Shown: positions 7,347 through 12,848 of the stretch, piece after piece | Layout: each line of letters begins with the position of its first letter | Position numbering within the stretch: the stretch's first letter is position 1 | Origin: CAZLLV01 sp964560325 | Lineage (GTDB): Bacteria; Acidobacteriota; Thermoanaerobaculia; Multivoradales; DATKCC01 | Direction of reading: 5' to 3' | Length of the DNA stretch: 12,848 bases | Assembly (NCBI GenBank): GCA_964560325.1 | Contig: CAZLLV010000094.1 | Location: forward strand, 1 to 12,848 | Notes under the pieces: generated by a model | What the model saw: only the letters and a program-made list of their open reading frames with translations | What the model was told of the DNA's origin: nothing | The model's database searches: none | Made by a program: the position numbers and the translations under genes

Positions 7347-7362
7347 TACAAGCTTCGTGCCA
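7347..7362 (-). promoter_or_regulatory. Sigma-54-like promoter for the beta-barrel gene
   Basis: On the minus strand TGGCACGAAGCTTGTA matches the -24/-12 consensus TGGCACG-N4-TTGC(A/T) at 11 of 12 defined bases, with correct spacing. The only deviation is GC to GT at -12. Transcription would start near 7336, leaving a leader of about 100 bases. The adjacent NtrC-like regulator gene and upstream IHF-like and inverted-repeat sites support the call. Confidence 0.55.
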
Positions 7363-7416
7363 CCCGCGACCCTCGCGGCGGCTCCGGGCTCGGCACACCT
7401 TTCGAAGTCCTTTTGT

Positions 7417-7429
7417 TTTCAACAGCTTG
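7417..7429 (+). promoter_or_regulatory. IHF-like binding site
   Basis: TTTCAACAGCTTG matches the IHF consensus WATCAANNNNTTR at eight of nine defined positions, in the most AT-rich patch of the intergenic region (7401-7428). It lies about 55 bases upstream of the -24 element of the leftward sigma-54-like promoter, where a DNA bend is commonly needed for contact with a distant activator. Confidence 0.35.
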
Positions 7430-7464
7430 CGGGAGCCATCGCCGGAGCCGGCGGACCGTCTCGA

Positions 7465-7491
7465 GGCCGGCGCGCGCGGCCCACGCCGGCC
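7465..7491. promoter_or_regulatory. Inverted repeat, candidate NtrC-type activator site
   Basis: GGCCGGCG (7465-7472) and CGCCGGCC (7484-7491) are perfect 8-base inverted arms with an 11-base spacer, so arm centres are about two helical turns apart. The site is roughly 100-130 bases upstream of the leftward sigma-54-like promoter, a usual place for an enhancer-binding protein. The arms are pure G/C in GC-rich DNA, so chance is a real alternative. Confidence 0.3.
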
Positions 7492-7588
7492 CTTCACTTC
7501 ATAGCCAGCATGTACCGGAACCCGTCCACCGGGCCGACACCCCTCGGAAATGCCTGGAAATTCACGGCCCTCTCGTGACCATAGACGT

Positions 7589-7594
7589 TATGAT
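7589..7594 (+). promoter_or_regulatory. -10-like box of the kinase-regulator operon
   Basis: TATGAT (five of six matches to TATAAT) ends nine bases before the ATG at 7604. There is no purine-rich ribosome binding site between the box and the start, so transcription would begin almost at the start codon. No clear -35 is seen. Confidence 0.4.
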
Positions 7595-7603
7595 CCGCGA
7601 TCG

Positions 7604-9259
7604 ATGACCCCCTCACCGCCCCGCCGCCGCTTCCCCTCCGACCTCCAGGCCGGGGCGCTTCTGCTGGCAGTGGTGCTGGCGGTCAACGGGGTCGCCGTCT
7701 GGGGGATCCTCTCGGCGCGCGAGGAGGCGCGGACGGCGGCGCTCCAGGAGCTCGGGCTCCAGACCGACGCCCACGCCCGCGCGGTCGAGGCGGCGCTCGC
7801 GACGCTGCGCGGCGACTTCATCTTCCTCTCCTACTCGCCGCCGATCTCGCGCGCGCCGGCGGCGGGCTCCGGCGACGACCCGGTGACCCGCCGCTGGAGC
7901 CGGCTCGCCGTCGAGGGGTCCATCATCCTGTTCATGGAGGCGCACCCGGCGGTCGAGCGCATCCAGGTGCGGACGGTCCCCGGGGGGACGCTTGTCTCGG
8001 CCGGCCGCCGCTCGGGCGTGCCGGTGCTGCTGCCGCCGTCGAACGACCTCTCGGCCGGCGCCGCGCCCGGGCGGCTGGTCCGGCTGGTGCGGGTCGCCTG
8101 GCCGCTCGGCCCCGACCGGTCGGTCGGCGCCGACGAGGCGAGCGGCGCGATCGAGGCCCTCCTCGACCCCGCCCGCGTGGTCGCCGACTCCGCGCCCGGT
8201 CTCTCCGGCCGGCTGACGGTCGAGCTCGACGGCGACGGCCCCACCGGCACGTGGCGCGAGGACGGCACGTTCGTCGCCCGCGCGCGGGTGGTCGACGAGA
8301 GCTGGACGCCGCCGATCGCCTGGACGCTGGTGCGCCGGGAAGAGGGCGGACGCATCGTGCGCTCCGTCGAGCGGCTCGCCGGCCGCTACCGCACGACGCT
8401 CCTGATCAACGTCGGGGTGATGGCACTCACGCTGGTCCTCGGCCTCGTCGCCTTCCGGCAGGCGCGGCGGGCGGCGCGGGCCGAGGCCGAGCGCGAGCAG
8501 CAGGCGCGGGTGACCGAGCTCGAGCGCCAGGTGCGCCACAACCAGCGGCTGGCGAGCCTGGGGCGGATCTCGGCCGGCATCGCGCACGAGATCAACAATC
8601 CGCTCGAGGGGATGCGCAACTACCTGGCGGTTCTCGAGGACGACCTCGAACGGGGCGACACCGAGGGCGCCGCCGGCCTGGCGGGCCGGGTGCGCGAGGG
8701 GCTCGACCGGATCGCCACCATCGTGCGCCAGGTGCTCCGTTTCGGAGAGCCCGGCCGAGCGCCGAGCCGCGCGGTCGATCTCGACGCGGTGGTGGGCGAC
8801 GCGCTCGACCTGGTGCGCGCCGACCGCCGCTTCGAGCGCGTGACGGTGCGCGCCGACCTCGGGCTCGGACCCGGCCGGCCGGTGCACGGCAACCCCACGA
8901 CGCTCGGCCAGCTCGTGCTCAACCTGGCGATCAACGCCTGCCTCGCCCAGCAGAGCCGGTCGGAGGAGGACGGCGAGGTAACGGTCTCGACGCGCTCCGG
9001 GCCGGCCGGTGGGGCCGCGGTGCTCTCGGTCGAGGACCGGGGACCCGGCTTCTCCGCCGAGGCGCTCGAGCACCTGTTCGAGCCCTTCTTCTCCACCCGC
9101 GACTCGACCGGGCTCGGCCTCGCCGTGGCCCACGGCATCGCCGCCGAGCACGGCGGCACGATCCGCGGCGAGAACCGCGCAGGAGGAGGCGCCCGCGTGG
9201 TGGTCGAGCTCCCCCTGGCGCCGGCCGAAGCCGTGAAACCGGGAGACCCCACCGCATGA
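7604..9259 (+). CDS. NtrB-like membrane sensor histidine kinase
   Basis: A 551-residue inner-membrane sensor kinase that would autophosphorylate and pass phosphate to the regulator encoded next. The layout is a first membrane helix at about 16-37, an extracytoplasmic sensor of about 225 residues (38-262) with no recognised fold, a second helix at about 263-284, a short charged coiled coil (287-312), and a HisKA domain with the H-box LGRISAGIAHEINNPLEGM (319-337, phospho-acceptor H328). The HATPase domain has LVLNLAINA (437-445, N box), VEDRGPGF (476-483, G1), LFEPFFSTRD (491-500, F box) and STGLGLAV (501-508, G2). All catalytic motifs are intact, and the HEINNPL box is typical of NtrB/ZraS/PilS-type partners of NtrC regulators. 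ATG at 7604 gives a normal N-terminus before the first helix. Its TGA overlaps the next ATG (ATGA), implying translational coupling. The signal sensed is unknown. Confidence 0.92.
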   Translation: MTPSPPRRRFPSDLQAGALLLAVVLAVNGVAVWGILSAREEARTAALQELGLQTDAHARAVEAALATLRGDFIFLSYSPPISRAPAAGSGDDPVTRRWSRLAVEGSIILFMEAHPAVERIQVRTVPGGTLVSAGRRSGVPVLLPPSNDLSAGAAPGRLVRLVRVAWPLGPDRSVGADEASGAIEALLDPARVVADSAPGLSGRLTVELDGDGPTGTWREDGTFVARARVVDESWTPPIAWTLVRREEGGRIVRSVERLAGRYRTTLLINVGVMALTLVLGLVAFRQARRAARAEAEREQQARVTELERQVRHNQRLASLGRISAGIAHEINNPLEGMRNYLAVLEDDLERGDTEGAAGLAGRVREGLDRIATIVRQVLRFGEPGRAPSRAVDLDAVVGDALDLVRADRRFERVTVRADLGLGPGRPVHGNPTTLGQLVLNLAINACLAQQSRSEEDGEVTVSTRSGPAGGAAVLSVEDRGPGFSAEALEHLFEPFFSTRDSTGLGLAVAHGIAAEHGGTIRGENRAGGGARVVVELPLAPAEAVKPGDPTA

Positions 9260-10647
9260 GCGAGCCCGTGAAGGCATCGGTCCTGATCGTCGACGACGAG
9301 ACCTACGTCCGCGAATCCCTGGCGACCCTGCTCGGGCGCCGGGGGTACGAAGTGCGCACCGCCGGGGGCTACGACGAGGCGCTCGCGACCGAGTCGCTCG
9401 ACGGGGTCGACGCGGTGGTCACCGACCTCAAGATGCCGGGCAAGGACGGCGCGGCCCTCCTCGCCCGCCTGCGCGAGATCGAGCCCGACCTGCCGGTGAT
9501 CGTCCTCACCGGCCACGGCACGATCGCCTCCGCGGTCGACTGCCTCAAGGCGGGGGCGGCGGACTACCTGCTCAAGCCGGTCGAGCCGGACGAGCTGACG
9601 GTGGTGCTGGAGCGAGCCCTCGGCCGGCGGGGCCTCGAACGGGAGCTCGACTTCCTGCGCTCGGAGAAGGCGGCGCGGGGGCCGGCGGCCGACTCCGACG
9701 ACCCCGACCTGCCGCTCGGCGAGAGCGAGGGGTGGCGGCAGGTGTTGCGGATGGCCGAGATGGTCGCGGCGACCGACACTTCGGTGCTGCTGCTCGGCGA
9801 GTCGGGCACCGGCAAGGAGGAGGTGGCGAAGCTGATCCACCGCCGGAGCCGGCGCGCGGGCGGCGCGTTCGTGCCGGTCAACTGCGCGGCGATCCCGACC
9901 GAGCTCTTCGAGAGCGAGTTCTTCGGCCACAAGCGCGGCGCCTTCACCGGCGCCCTCGACGACCGGGTCGGCCGTTTCAAGGTGGCGCACCGGGGCAGCC
10001 TCTTCCTCGACGAGATCAACTCGCTGCCGGCGACCGCCCAGGCGAAGGTGTTGCGCGTTCTCCAGGACGGCCGCTTCGAGCGGGTGGGCGACAGCCGGCC
10101 GACGGCGGTCGACGTGCGGCTGATCTCGGCCAGCAACTCCGACCTCGCGGCCGAGGTCGAGGCCGGCCGCTTCCGGGCCGACCTCTTCTACCGCGTCAAC
10201 GTGATGACCATCCACCTGCCGCCGCTGCGCGAGCGGCGCGAGGACGTGCCGATCCTCGCCGAGGCCTTCCTGCGCGACCTGTCGGCGCAGATCGGCAAGC
10301 CGGTCGCGGGCATCGCGTCCGACGCCCGCGCCGCCCTCCAGGCCTACTCCTGGCCGGGCAACGTGCGCGAGCTCAAGAACGTCATCGAGCGCGGCGTGGT
10401 GCTCGAGGGGAGCGACCGGCTGCGGGCCGCGAGCCTGCCGGTCGAGATCGCGCGGGCCGCCCAGCGCGCCGACGGCGAGCTGCCCGACCTCAACCTGCGC
10501 CAGTCGCTCCTCACCGAGGAGCGGCGGCTGATCGAGAGCGCCCTCGAGCGGGCCGGCGGCATCCGGCGGAAGGCGGCCGAGATGCTCGGCATCGACGAGC
10601 GCAACATGAGCTACTTCCTGAAGAAGCACGGGATCGGCGGCAGGTAG
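9256..10647 (+). CDS. NtrC-family sigma-54-dependent response regulator
   Basis: A 463-residue cytoplasmic enhancer-binding protein. The receiver domain (7-120) has the acidic pair D13/D14, phospho-acceptor D57 (VVTDLKMPG), T85 and K107 (LLKP). The AAA+ domain (about 153-385) has Walker A GESGTGKE (181-188), the sigma-54-contacting loop GAFTGA (228-233), Walker B SLFLDEIN (248-255), the arginine-finger region FRADLFYRVNV (306-316) and WPGNVREL (366-373). A Fis-type helix-turn-helix follows (RKAAEMLGIDERNMSYFLKK, 438-457). The intact GAFTGA loop means it should activate sigma-54 promoters, and three sigma-54-like elements occur in this window, at 7347-7362, 10662-10677 and 12790-12805. It is the natural partner of the kinase overlapping its start by four bases. 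Its DNA site is not known; the inverted repeat at 7465-7491 is a candidate. Confidence 0.95.
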   Translation: MSEPVKASVLIVDDETYVRESLATLLGRRGYEVRTAGGYDEALATESLDGVDAVVTDLKMPGKDGAALLARLREIEPDLPVIVLTGHGTIASAVDCLKAGAADYLLKPVEPDELTVVLERALGRRGLERELDFLRSEKAARGPAADSDDPDLPLGESEGWRQVLRMAEMVAATDTSVLLLGESGTGKEEVAKLIHRRSRRAGGAFVPVNCAAIPTELFESEFFGHKRGAFTGALDDRVGRFKVAHRGSLFLDEINSLPATAQAKVLRVLQDGRFERVGDSRPTAVDVRLISASNSDLAAEVEAGRFRADLFYRVNVMTIHLPPLRERREDVPILAEAFLRDLSAQIGKPVAGIASDARAALQAYSWPGNVRELKNVIERGVVLEGSDRLRAASLPVEIARAAQRADGELPDLNLRQSLLTEERRLIESALERAGGIRRKAAEMLGIDERNMSYFLKKHGIGGR

Positions 10648-10661
10648 CTCCTTTCGCGCAG

Positions 10662-10677
10662 TGGCACGATGTCTGCA
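10662..10677 (+). promoter_or_regulatory. Sigma-54-like promoter before the carboxypeptidase
   Basis: TGGCACGATGTCTGCA matches TGGCACG-N4-TTGC(A/T) at 11 of 12 defined bases with exact GG-N10-GC spacing. It begins 14 bases after the stop of the sigma-54 activator gene. The start would be near 10688, only about five bases before ATG 10693; this short leader is the main weakness. The first possible start codon (10669) lies inside the element. Confidence 0.45.
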
Positions 10678-10692
10678 CAATTCTCGGGTGCC

Positions 10693-11850
10693 ATGCCGAT
10701 CCCGAGACGCTTCGCCGCCTGCTTTGTCGCTCTGTCGTTCTTGCTTTCCGTTCCGGCGCTCGCGGAGTTCGATCCGCCCGACCATCGGCCGTACCGTTCG
10801 GCGATCGTGATGGACGCGGCGACCGGCGAGATCCTCTACGAGCACAACGCCCACCAGCCCTACCCGACCGCCTCGATGGTCAAGATGATGACCCTGCTGG
10901 TCGTCATGGACCACGTGCGCTCGGGCGACGTGTCGCTCGACCAGCCGGTCACCGTCTCCGCCCGTTCCAGCCTGGTCGGCGGCTCCCAGGTCTACCTGAA
11001 GGAGGGGGAGGTCTTCCCGCTCGAGGAGCTGATCGCCGCGGTGATGATCAAGTCCGGCAACGACGCGGCGTACCTGCTGGCCGAGACGGTCTCGCCGTCG
11101 GTCGACGAGTTCGTGCGCGAGATGAACCGGAAGGGGGAAGAGCTCGGCCTCGAGAACAGCCGTTTCTACACGCCGCACGGGCTGCCGCCCGACAAGCCCG
11201 GGCAGCACGACGACGTGATGACCGCCCGCGACCTCGCGGTCGTCGGATCGCTCGTGCTCCGCGACCCGCTCCTCTCCGAGCTCGCCCGCACCGAGTACCG
11301 GCCGTTCCGCGACGGCGAGTTCGACCTGCGCAACTCGAACCACCTGCTCCGCCGGTGGGACCAGGCGATCGGCATCAAGACCGGCTGGACCAGCACCGCG
11401 GACTTCTGCCTGACCGCGGCGGCCGAGAAGAACGGGCTGGAGCTGATCTCGGTGGTCCAGGGCGTGCGGCAGAAGTGGGACAGCTTCGACAGCGCCCGCA
11501 CCCTCCTCGAGGAGGGCTTCGACCAGTACGAGATGGTGACCCTCGCCGAGCGCGGCGATCCCCTGCTCCAGCCCGCGCCGGTCGCCCGGGGCGAGCAGGA
11601 CGCGGTGCGGGTGGTGGCGCTCCAGTCGGTGCGCGCGATGGTGCGCAAGGGCCGGCCGGTCGACGTTCGGTCGACGGTCCTCTCGTGGCGGCCCGAAGCG
11701 CCGGTCGCCGCCGGCCAGGAGGTGGGGACCGCGGTCTTCCGCAGCGACGACCGGATCCTGGCGCAGGTGCCGGTGGGAGCGGCCGAGCCGGTCGCGGAGC
11801 TCGCCTGGTGGAGCCGCTTCTGGCGGGATCTCCTGACCCTGCTGGCGTAG
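10693..11850 (+). CDS. dacA: D-alanyl-D-alanine carboxypeptidase (PBP5/DacA family)
   Basis: A 385-residue periplasmic enzyme that would remove the terminal D-Ala from peptidoglycan pentapeptides and so limit cross-linking. A signal peptide (MPIPRRFAACFVALSFLLSVPALA, 1-24 in all) precedes the peptidase S11 domain. The active-site motifs are SMVK (61-64, nucleophile S61, base K64), SGN (121-123) and KTG (229-231). A PBP5-type C-terminal beta domain (about 280-362) and an amphipathic helix rich in Trp/Leu (EPVAELAWWSRFWRDLLTLL, 365-384) for membrane anchoring follow, so the gene is complete. ATG at 10693 is preferred over the in-frame ATG at 10669, because it gives a standard signal peptide and because a sigma-54-like promoter overlaps 10669. 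Ribosome binding sites are poor for both. The family (DacA/C/D/F) is clear; the paralogue is not resolved. Confidence 0.9.
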   Translation: MPIPRRFAACFVALSFLLSVPALAEFDPPDHRPYRSAIVMDAATGEILYEHNAHQPYPTASMVKMMTLLVVMDHVRSGDVSLDQPVTVSARSSLVGGSQVYLKEGEVFPLEELIAAVMIKSGNDAAYLLAETVSPSVDEFVREMNRKGEELGLENSRFYTPHGLPPDKPGQHDDVMTARDLAVVGSLVLRDPLLSELARTEYRPFRDGEFDLRNSNHLLRRWDQAIGIKTGWTSTADFCLTAAAEKNGLELISVVQGVRQKWDSFDSARTLLEEGFDQYEMVTLAERGDPLLQPAPVARGEQDAVRVVALQSVRAMVRKGRPVDVRSTVLSWRPEAPVAAGQEVGTAVFRSDDRILAQVPVGAAEPVAELAWWSRFWRDLLTLLA

Positions 11851-11890
11851 CGCCACCCCCTCGCGGCCCCCCTCTCGGCCGAGGAGCCGG

Positions 11891-11896
11891 TACAAT
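11891..11896 (+). promoter_or_regulatory. -10-like box of the DoxX-like gene
   Basis: TACAAT lies 40 bases upstream of the DoxX-like start, leaving space for a leader with a strong GAGAGGAGAG ribosome binding site (11921-11930). A perfect palindrome CTCGGCCGAG (11874-11883) sits just upstream, where it could act as an operator between -35 and -10, but no -35 match is visible. Confidence 0.4.
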
Positions 11897-11936
11897 CATC
11901 GCGACTCACCCACCTTCCTCGAGAGGAGAGAGACTC

Positions 11937-12338
11937 ATGACGAGATTTCTCGGCAAATACGCGGACGTGTTCTACGCCTTCCTCCGGATCGTCGCCGGCT
12001 GGTGCTTCATGCTCCACGGAGCCCAGAAGATGTTCGGAGTGCTCGGCGGGCAGCGGGCGACCGAGCCCATGATGCAGCTCGCCGGCGTGATCGAGCTGGT
12101 CGGAGGCTTCCTGATCCTGATCGGCCTGTTCGCGAGCTGGGCGGCGTTCATCTCGTCGGGGCAGATGGCGGTCGCCTACTTCATGGTCCACGCGGCCAAC
12201 GCGGACTACCTCTTCCCGGCGCAGGAGGGCGGCGGCGAGAACGCGGTCCTCTTCTGCTTCATCTTCCTGTACATCGCCGCGCGCGGGGCCGGACGGCTGA
12301 GCGTCGCCTCGGCGTTGAACAAGCCGGGCCTCGCCTGA
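11937..12338 (+). CDS. DoxX-like four-helix membrane protein
   Basis: A 133-residue inner-membrane protein of the DoxX family. Four hydrophobic segments are visible at about 9-27, 45-66, 68-85 and 102-118. The family landmarks are LRIVAGWCFMLHGAQKMFG (16-34), with a charged/aromatic end to helix 1, and the acidic residue in helix 2 (GVIELVGGFLILIGLF, 50-65). A conserved loop (about 86-101) precedes helix 4. DoxX-like proteins are linked to quinone or thiosulfate redox and to oxidative-stress membrane complexes, but this member's partner is not evident. ATG at 11937 follows a strong GAGGAG-type ribosome binding site. It has its own promoter-like TACAAT, so it is probably independent of the carboxypeptidase gene. 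Confidence 0.85.
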   Translation: MTRFLGKYADVFYAFLRIVAGWCFMLHGAQKMFGVLGGQRATEPMMQLAGVIELVGGFLILIGLFASWAAFISSGQMAVAYFMVHAANADYLFPAQEGGGENAVLFCFIFLYIAARGAGRLSVASALNKPGLA

Positions 12339-12372
12339 TCCCGGGCGCCGGCCACCGAGACGGGACCCGGCC

Positions 12373-12777
12373 ATGGAGTCGCTCGCACCCCTCGTCCACC
12401 AGGTCGCGTGGCTGGCGCTCCTCGGCCTGCCGGTGGCGACCATCGCCTGGACGGTCACCCACGAGGAGATCTTCCGCGAGCCCCGCGAGTGGTGCGAGCG
12501 CCGGGCTCGCGACGGCCGGACGCTGCTGCGCCGGAAGTTCTTCTACCTCTTCACCTGCGAGTACTGCTTCAGCCACTGGGTGGGGCTCTTCTTCGTCGCG
12601 CTCACCGGCTTCCGGCTCCTGATCCCCGACTGGCGCGGCTACTTGATCGGCTTCTTCGCGCTGGTCGGGATGGCGAACCTCTACCTCTCCTTCTTCGGCC
12701 TGCTGCGCCAGCAGCTCAAGCACGAAGCGCTGGAGGCGAAGAAGGACGAGCAGGAGCTGGACGTCCGGAACCCATGA
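12373..12777 (+). CDS. Small membrane protein with CxxC motif, unknown function
   Basis: A 134-residue protein with three hydrophobic segments (about 10-28, 67-84 and 90-110) and a charged tail (115-134) rich in Lys/Glu. Just before the second helix is TCEYCFSHWVG (61-71), a C-x-x-C pair (C62, C65) followed by an aromatic/His patch; a further Cys is at 41. The arrangement recalls small DUF1360-like membrane proteins with a cysteine pair at a helix entrance, but the match is from memory and weak. The pair could bind metal or be redox-active. The gene begins 34 bases after the DoxX-like stop without a clear promoter, so the two are likely co-transcribed, which would fit a redox membrane role. 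The ribosome binding site is weak. Confidence 0.7.
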   Translation: MESLAPLVHQVAWLALLGLPVATIAWTVTHEEIFREPREWCERRARDGRTLLRRKFFYLFTCEYCFSHWVGLFFVALTGFRLLIPDWRGYLIGFFALVGMANLYLSFFGLLRQQLKHEALEAKKDEQELDVRNP

Positions 12778-12789
12778 CGGCCCGTGCCC

Positions 12790-12805
12790 TGGCCCCGCTC
12801 TTGCA
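12790..12805 (+). promoter_or_regulatory. Sigma-54-like promoter at the right edge
   Basis: TGGCCCCGCTCTTGCA has exact GG-N10-GC spacing and matches TGGCACG-N4-TTGC(A/T) at 10 of 12 defined bases, including the full TTGCA. It lies 13 bases after the preceding stop and is followed by a short AT-richer patch (12801-12818). Transcription would start near 12816 towards a gene outside the window. The open frame from ATG 12774 runs through this element and is not called. Confidence 0.55.
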
Positions 12806-12848
12806 TTTTCGAAAGATTCCCCCGACGAGGACCTGGCGAAGAGGGGGC

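Larger units (their letters stand above)
7237..7603. other. Divergent intergenic region with regulatory sites
   Basis: This 367-base stretch between the divergent beta-barrel and kinase genes has no credible gene. From left to right it holds a ribosome binding site and a strong hairpin for the beta-barrel leader, a sigma-54-like promoter (minus strand), a small inverted repeat CCGCGA-ccc-TCGCGG at 7364-7378 directly upstream of the -24 element, an AT-rich patch with an IHF-like site, an 8-bp-arm inverted repeat, and a TATGAT box for the kinase gene. ATG at 7550 would extend the kinase by 18 residues, but nothing supports it. Confidence 0.7.

Noticed and set aside
7364..7378. CCGCGA-ccc-TCGCGG inverted repeat as an activator site
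   Set aside because: It lies directly against the -24 element, too close for an enhancer-type site, and its arms are only six bases; noted in the intergenic entry but not called separately.
7237..7497. Upstream extension of the beta-barrel gene to ATG 7497
   Set aside because: It would bury the signal peptide 87 residues inside the protein and run through the promoter and hairpin; ATG 7236 has a ribosome binding site.
8620..11895. Very long minus-strand open frame opposite the kinase, regulator and carboxypeptidase genes
   Set aside because: The plus strand carries three proteins with complete catalytic motifs; the antisense translation has none and crosses gene borders.
12774..12848. Open frame starting with ATGA overlap at the end of the CxxC gene
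   Set aside because: It is only 25 codons in the window, has no recognisable sequence, and overlaps a good sigma-54-like promoter, so it is more likely non-coding.

Overview
The window is GC-rich throughout, tightly packed, and carries no phage, insertion-sequence, CRISPR, tRNA or rRNA signal. Two gene types point to Acidobacteriota, perhaps a Thermoanaerobaculia-like lineage: an ABC permease of the 'acidobacterial duplicated orphan permease' type at the left edge, and a very large secreted Asp-box propeller protein. This placement is inference from gene content and base composition only.

Left half (1-7236), all on the minus strand, listed in transcription order from right to left: a 304-residue outer-membrane beta-barrel protein (6322-7236); a 346-residue Hyg5/FkbO/XanB2-type chorismatase (5208-6248); a 1104-residue secreted protein with 11 Asp-box repeats (1804-5118); a 302-residue atypical SDR-family NAD(P)-binding protein (860-1768); and the first 240 residues of the permease (1-720, cut by the window edge). 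The chorismatase and the Asp-box gene are each preceded by the same 17-base, -10-like element. The permease has its own promoter region with a perfect 15-base palindrome.

Middle (7237-7603) is the only long non-coding stretch. Read leftwards towards the beta-barrel gene it has the layout of a sigma-54 promoter region: a distal 8-bp-arm inverted repeat (7465-7491), an AT-rich patch with an IHF-like site (7417-7429), a sigma-54-like -24/-12 element (7347-7362), then a very strong leader hairpin (7258-7312) just before the ribosome binding site. A TATGAT -10-like box at the right end serves the divergent kinase gene.

Right half (7604-12848), all on the plus strand: an NtrB-like membrane histidine kinase (7604-9259), overlapping by ATGA with an NtrC-like sigma-54-activating response regulator (9256-10647); a PBP5-type D-alanyl-D-alanine carboxypeptidase (10693-11850); a DoxX-like four-helix membrane protein (11937-12338); and a small CxxC membrane protein of unknown function (12373-12777). 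Sigma-54-like elements also lie just before the carboxypeptidase (10662-10677) and at the right edge (12790-12805), the latter probably serving a gene outside the window.

The main inference is that the two-component system controls a local sigma-54 regulon: the divergent outer-membrane protein, possibly the peptidoglycan carboxypeptidase, and possibly the gene beyond the right edge. This would be a cell-envelope circuit. The promoter matches and protein motifs are visible in the sequence; the regulatory link is inference.
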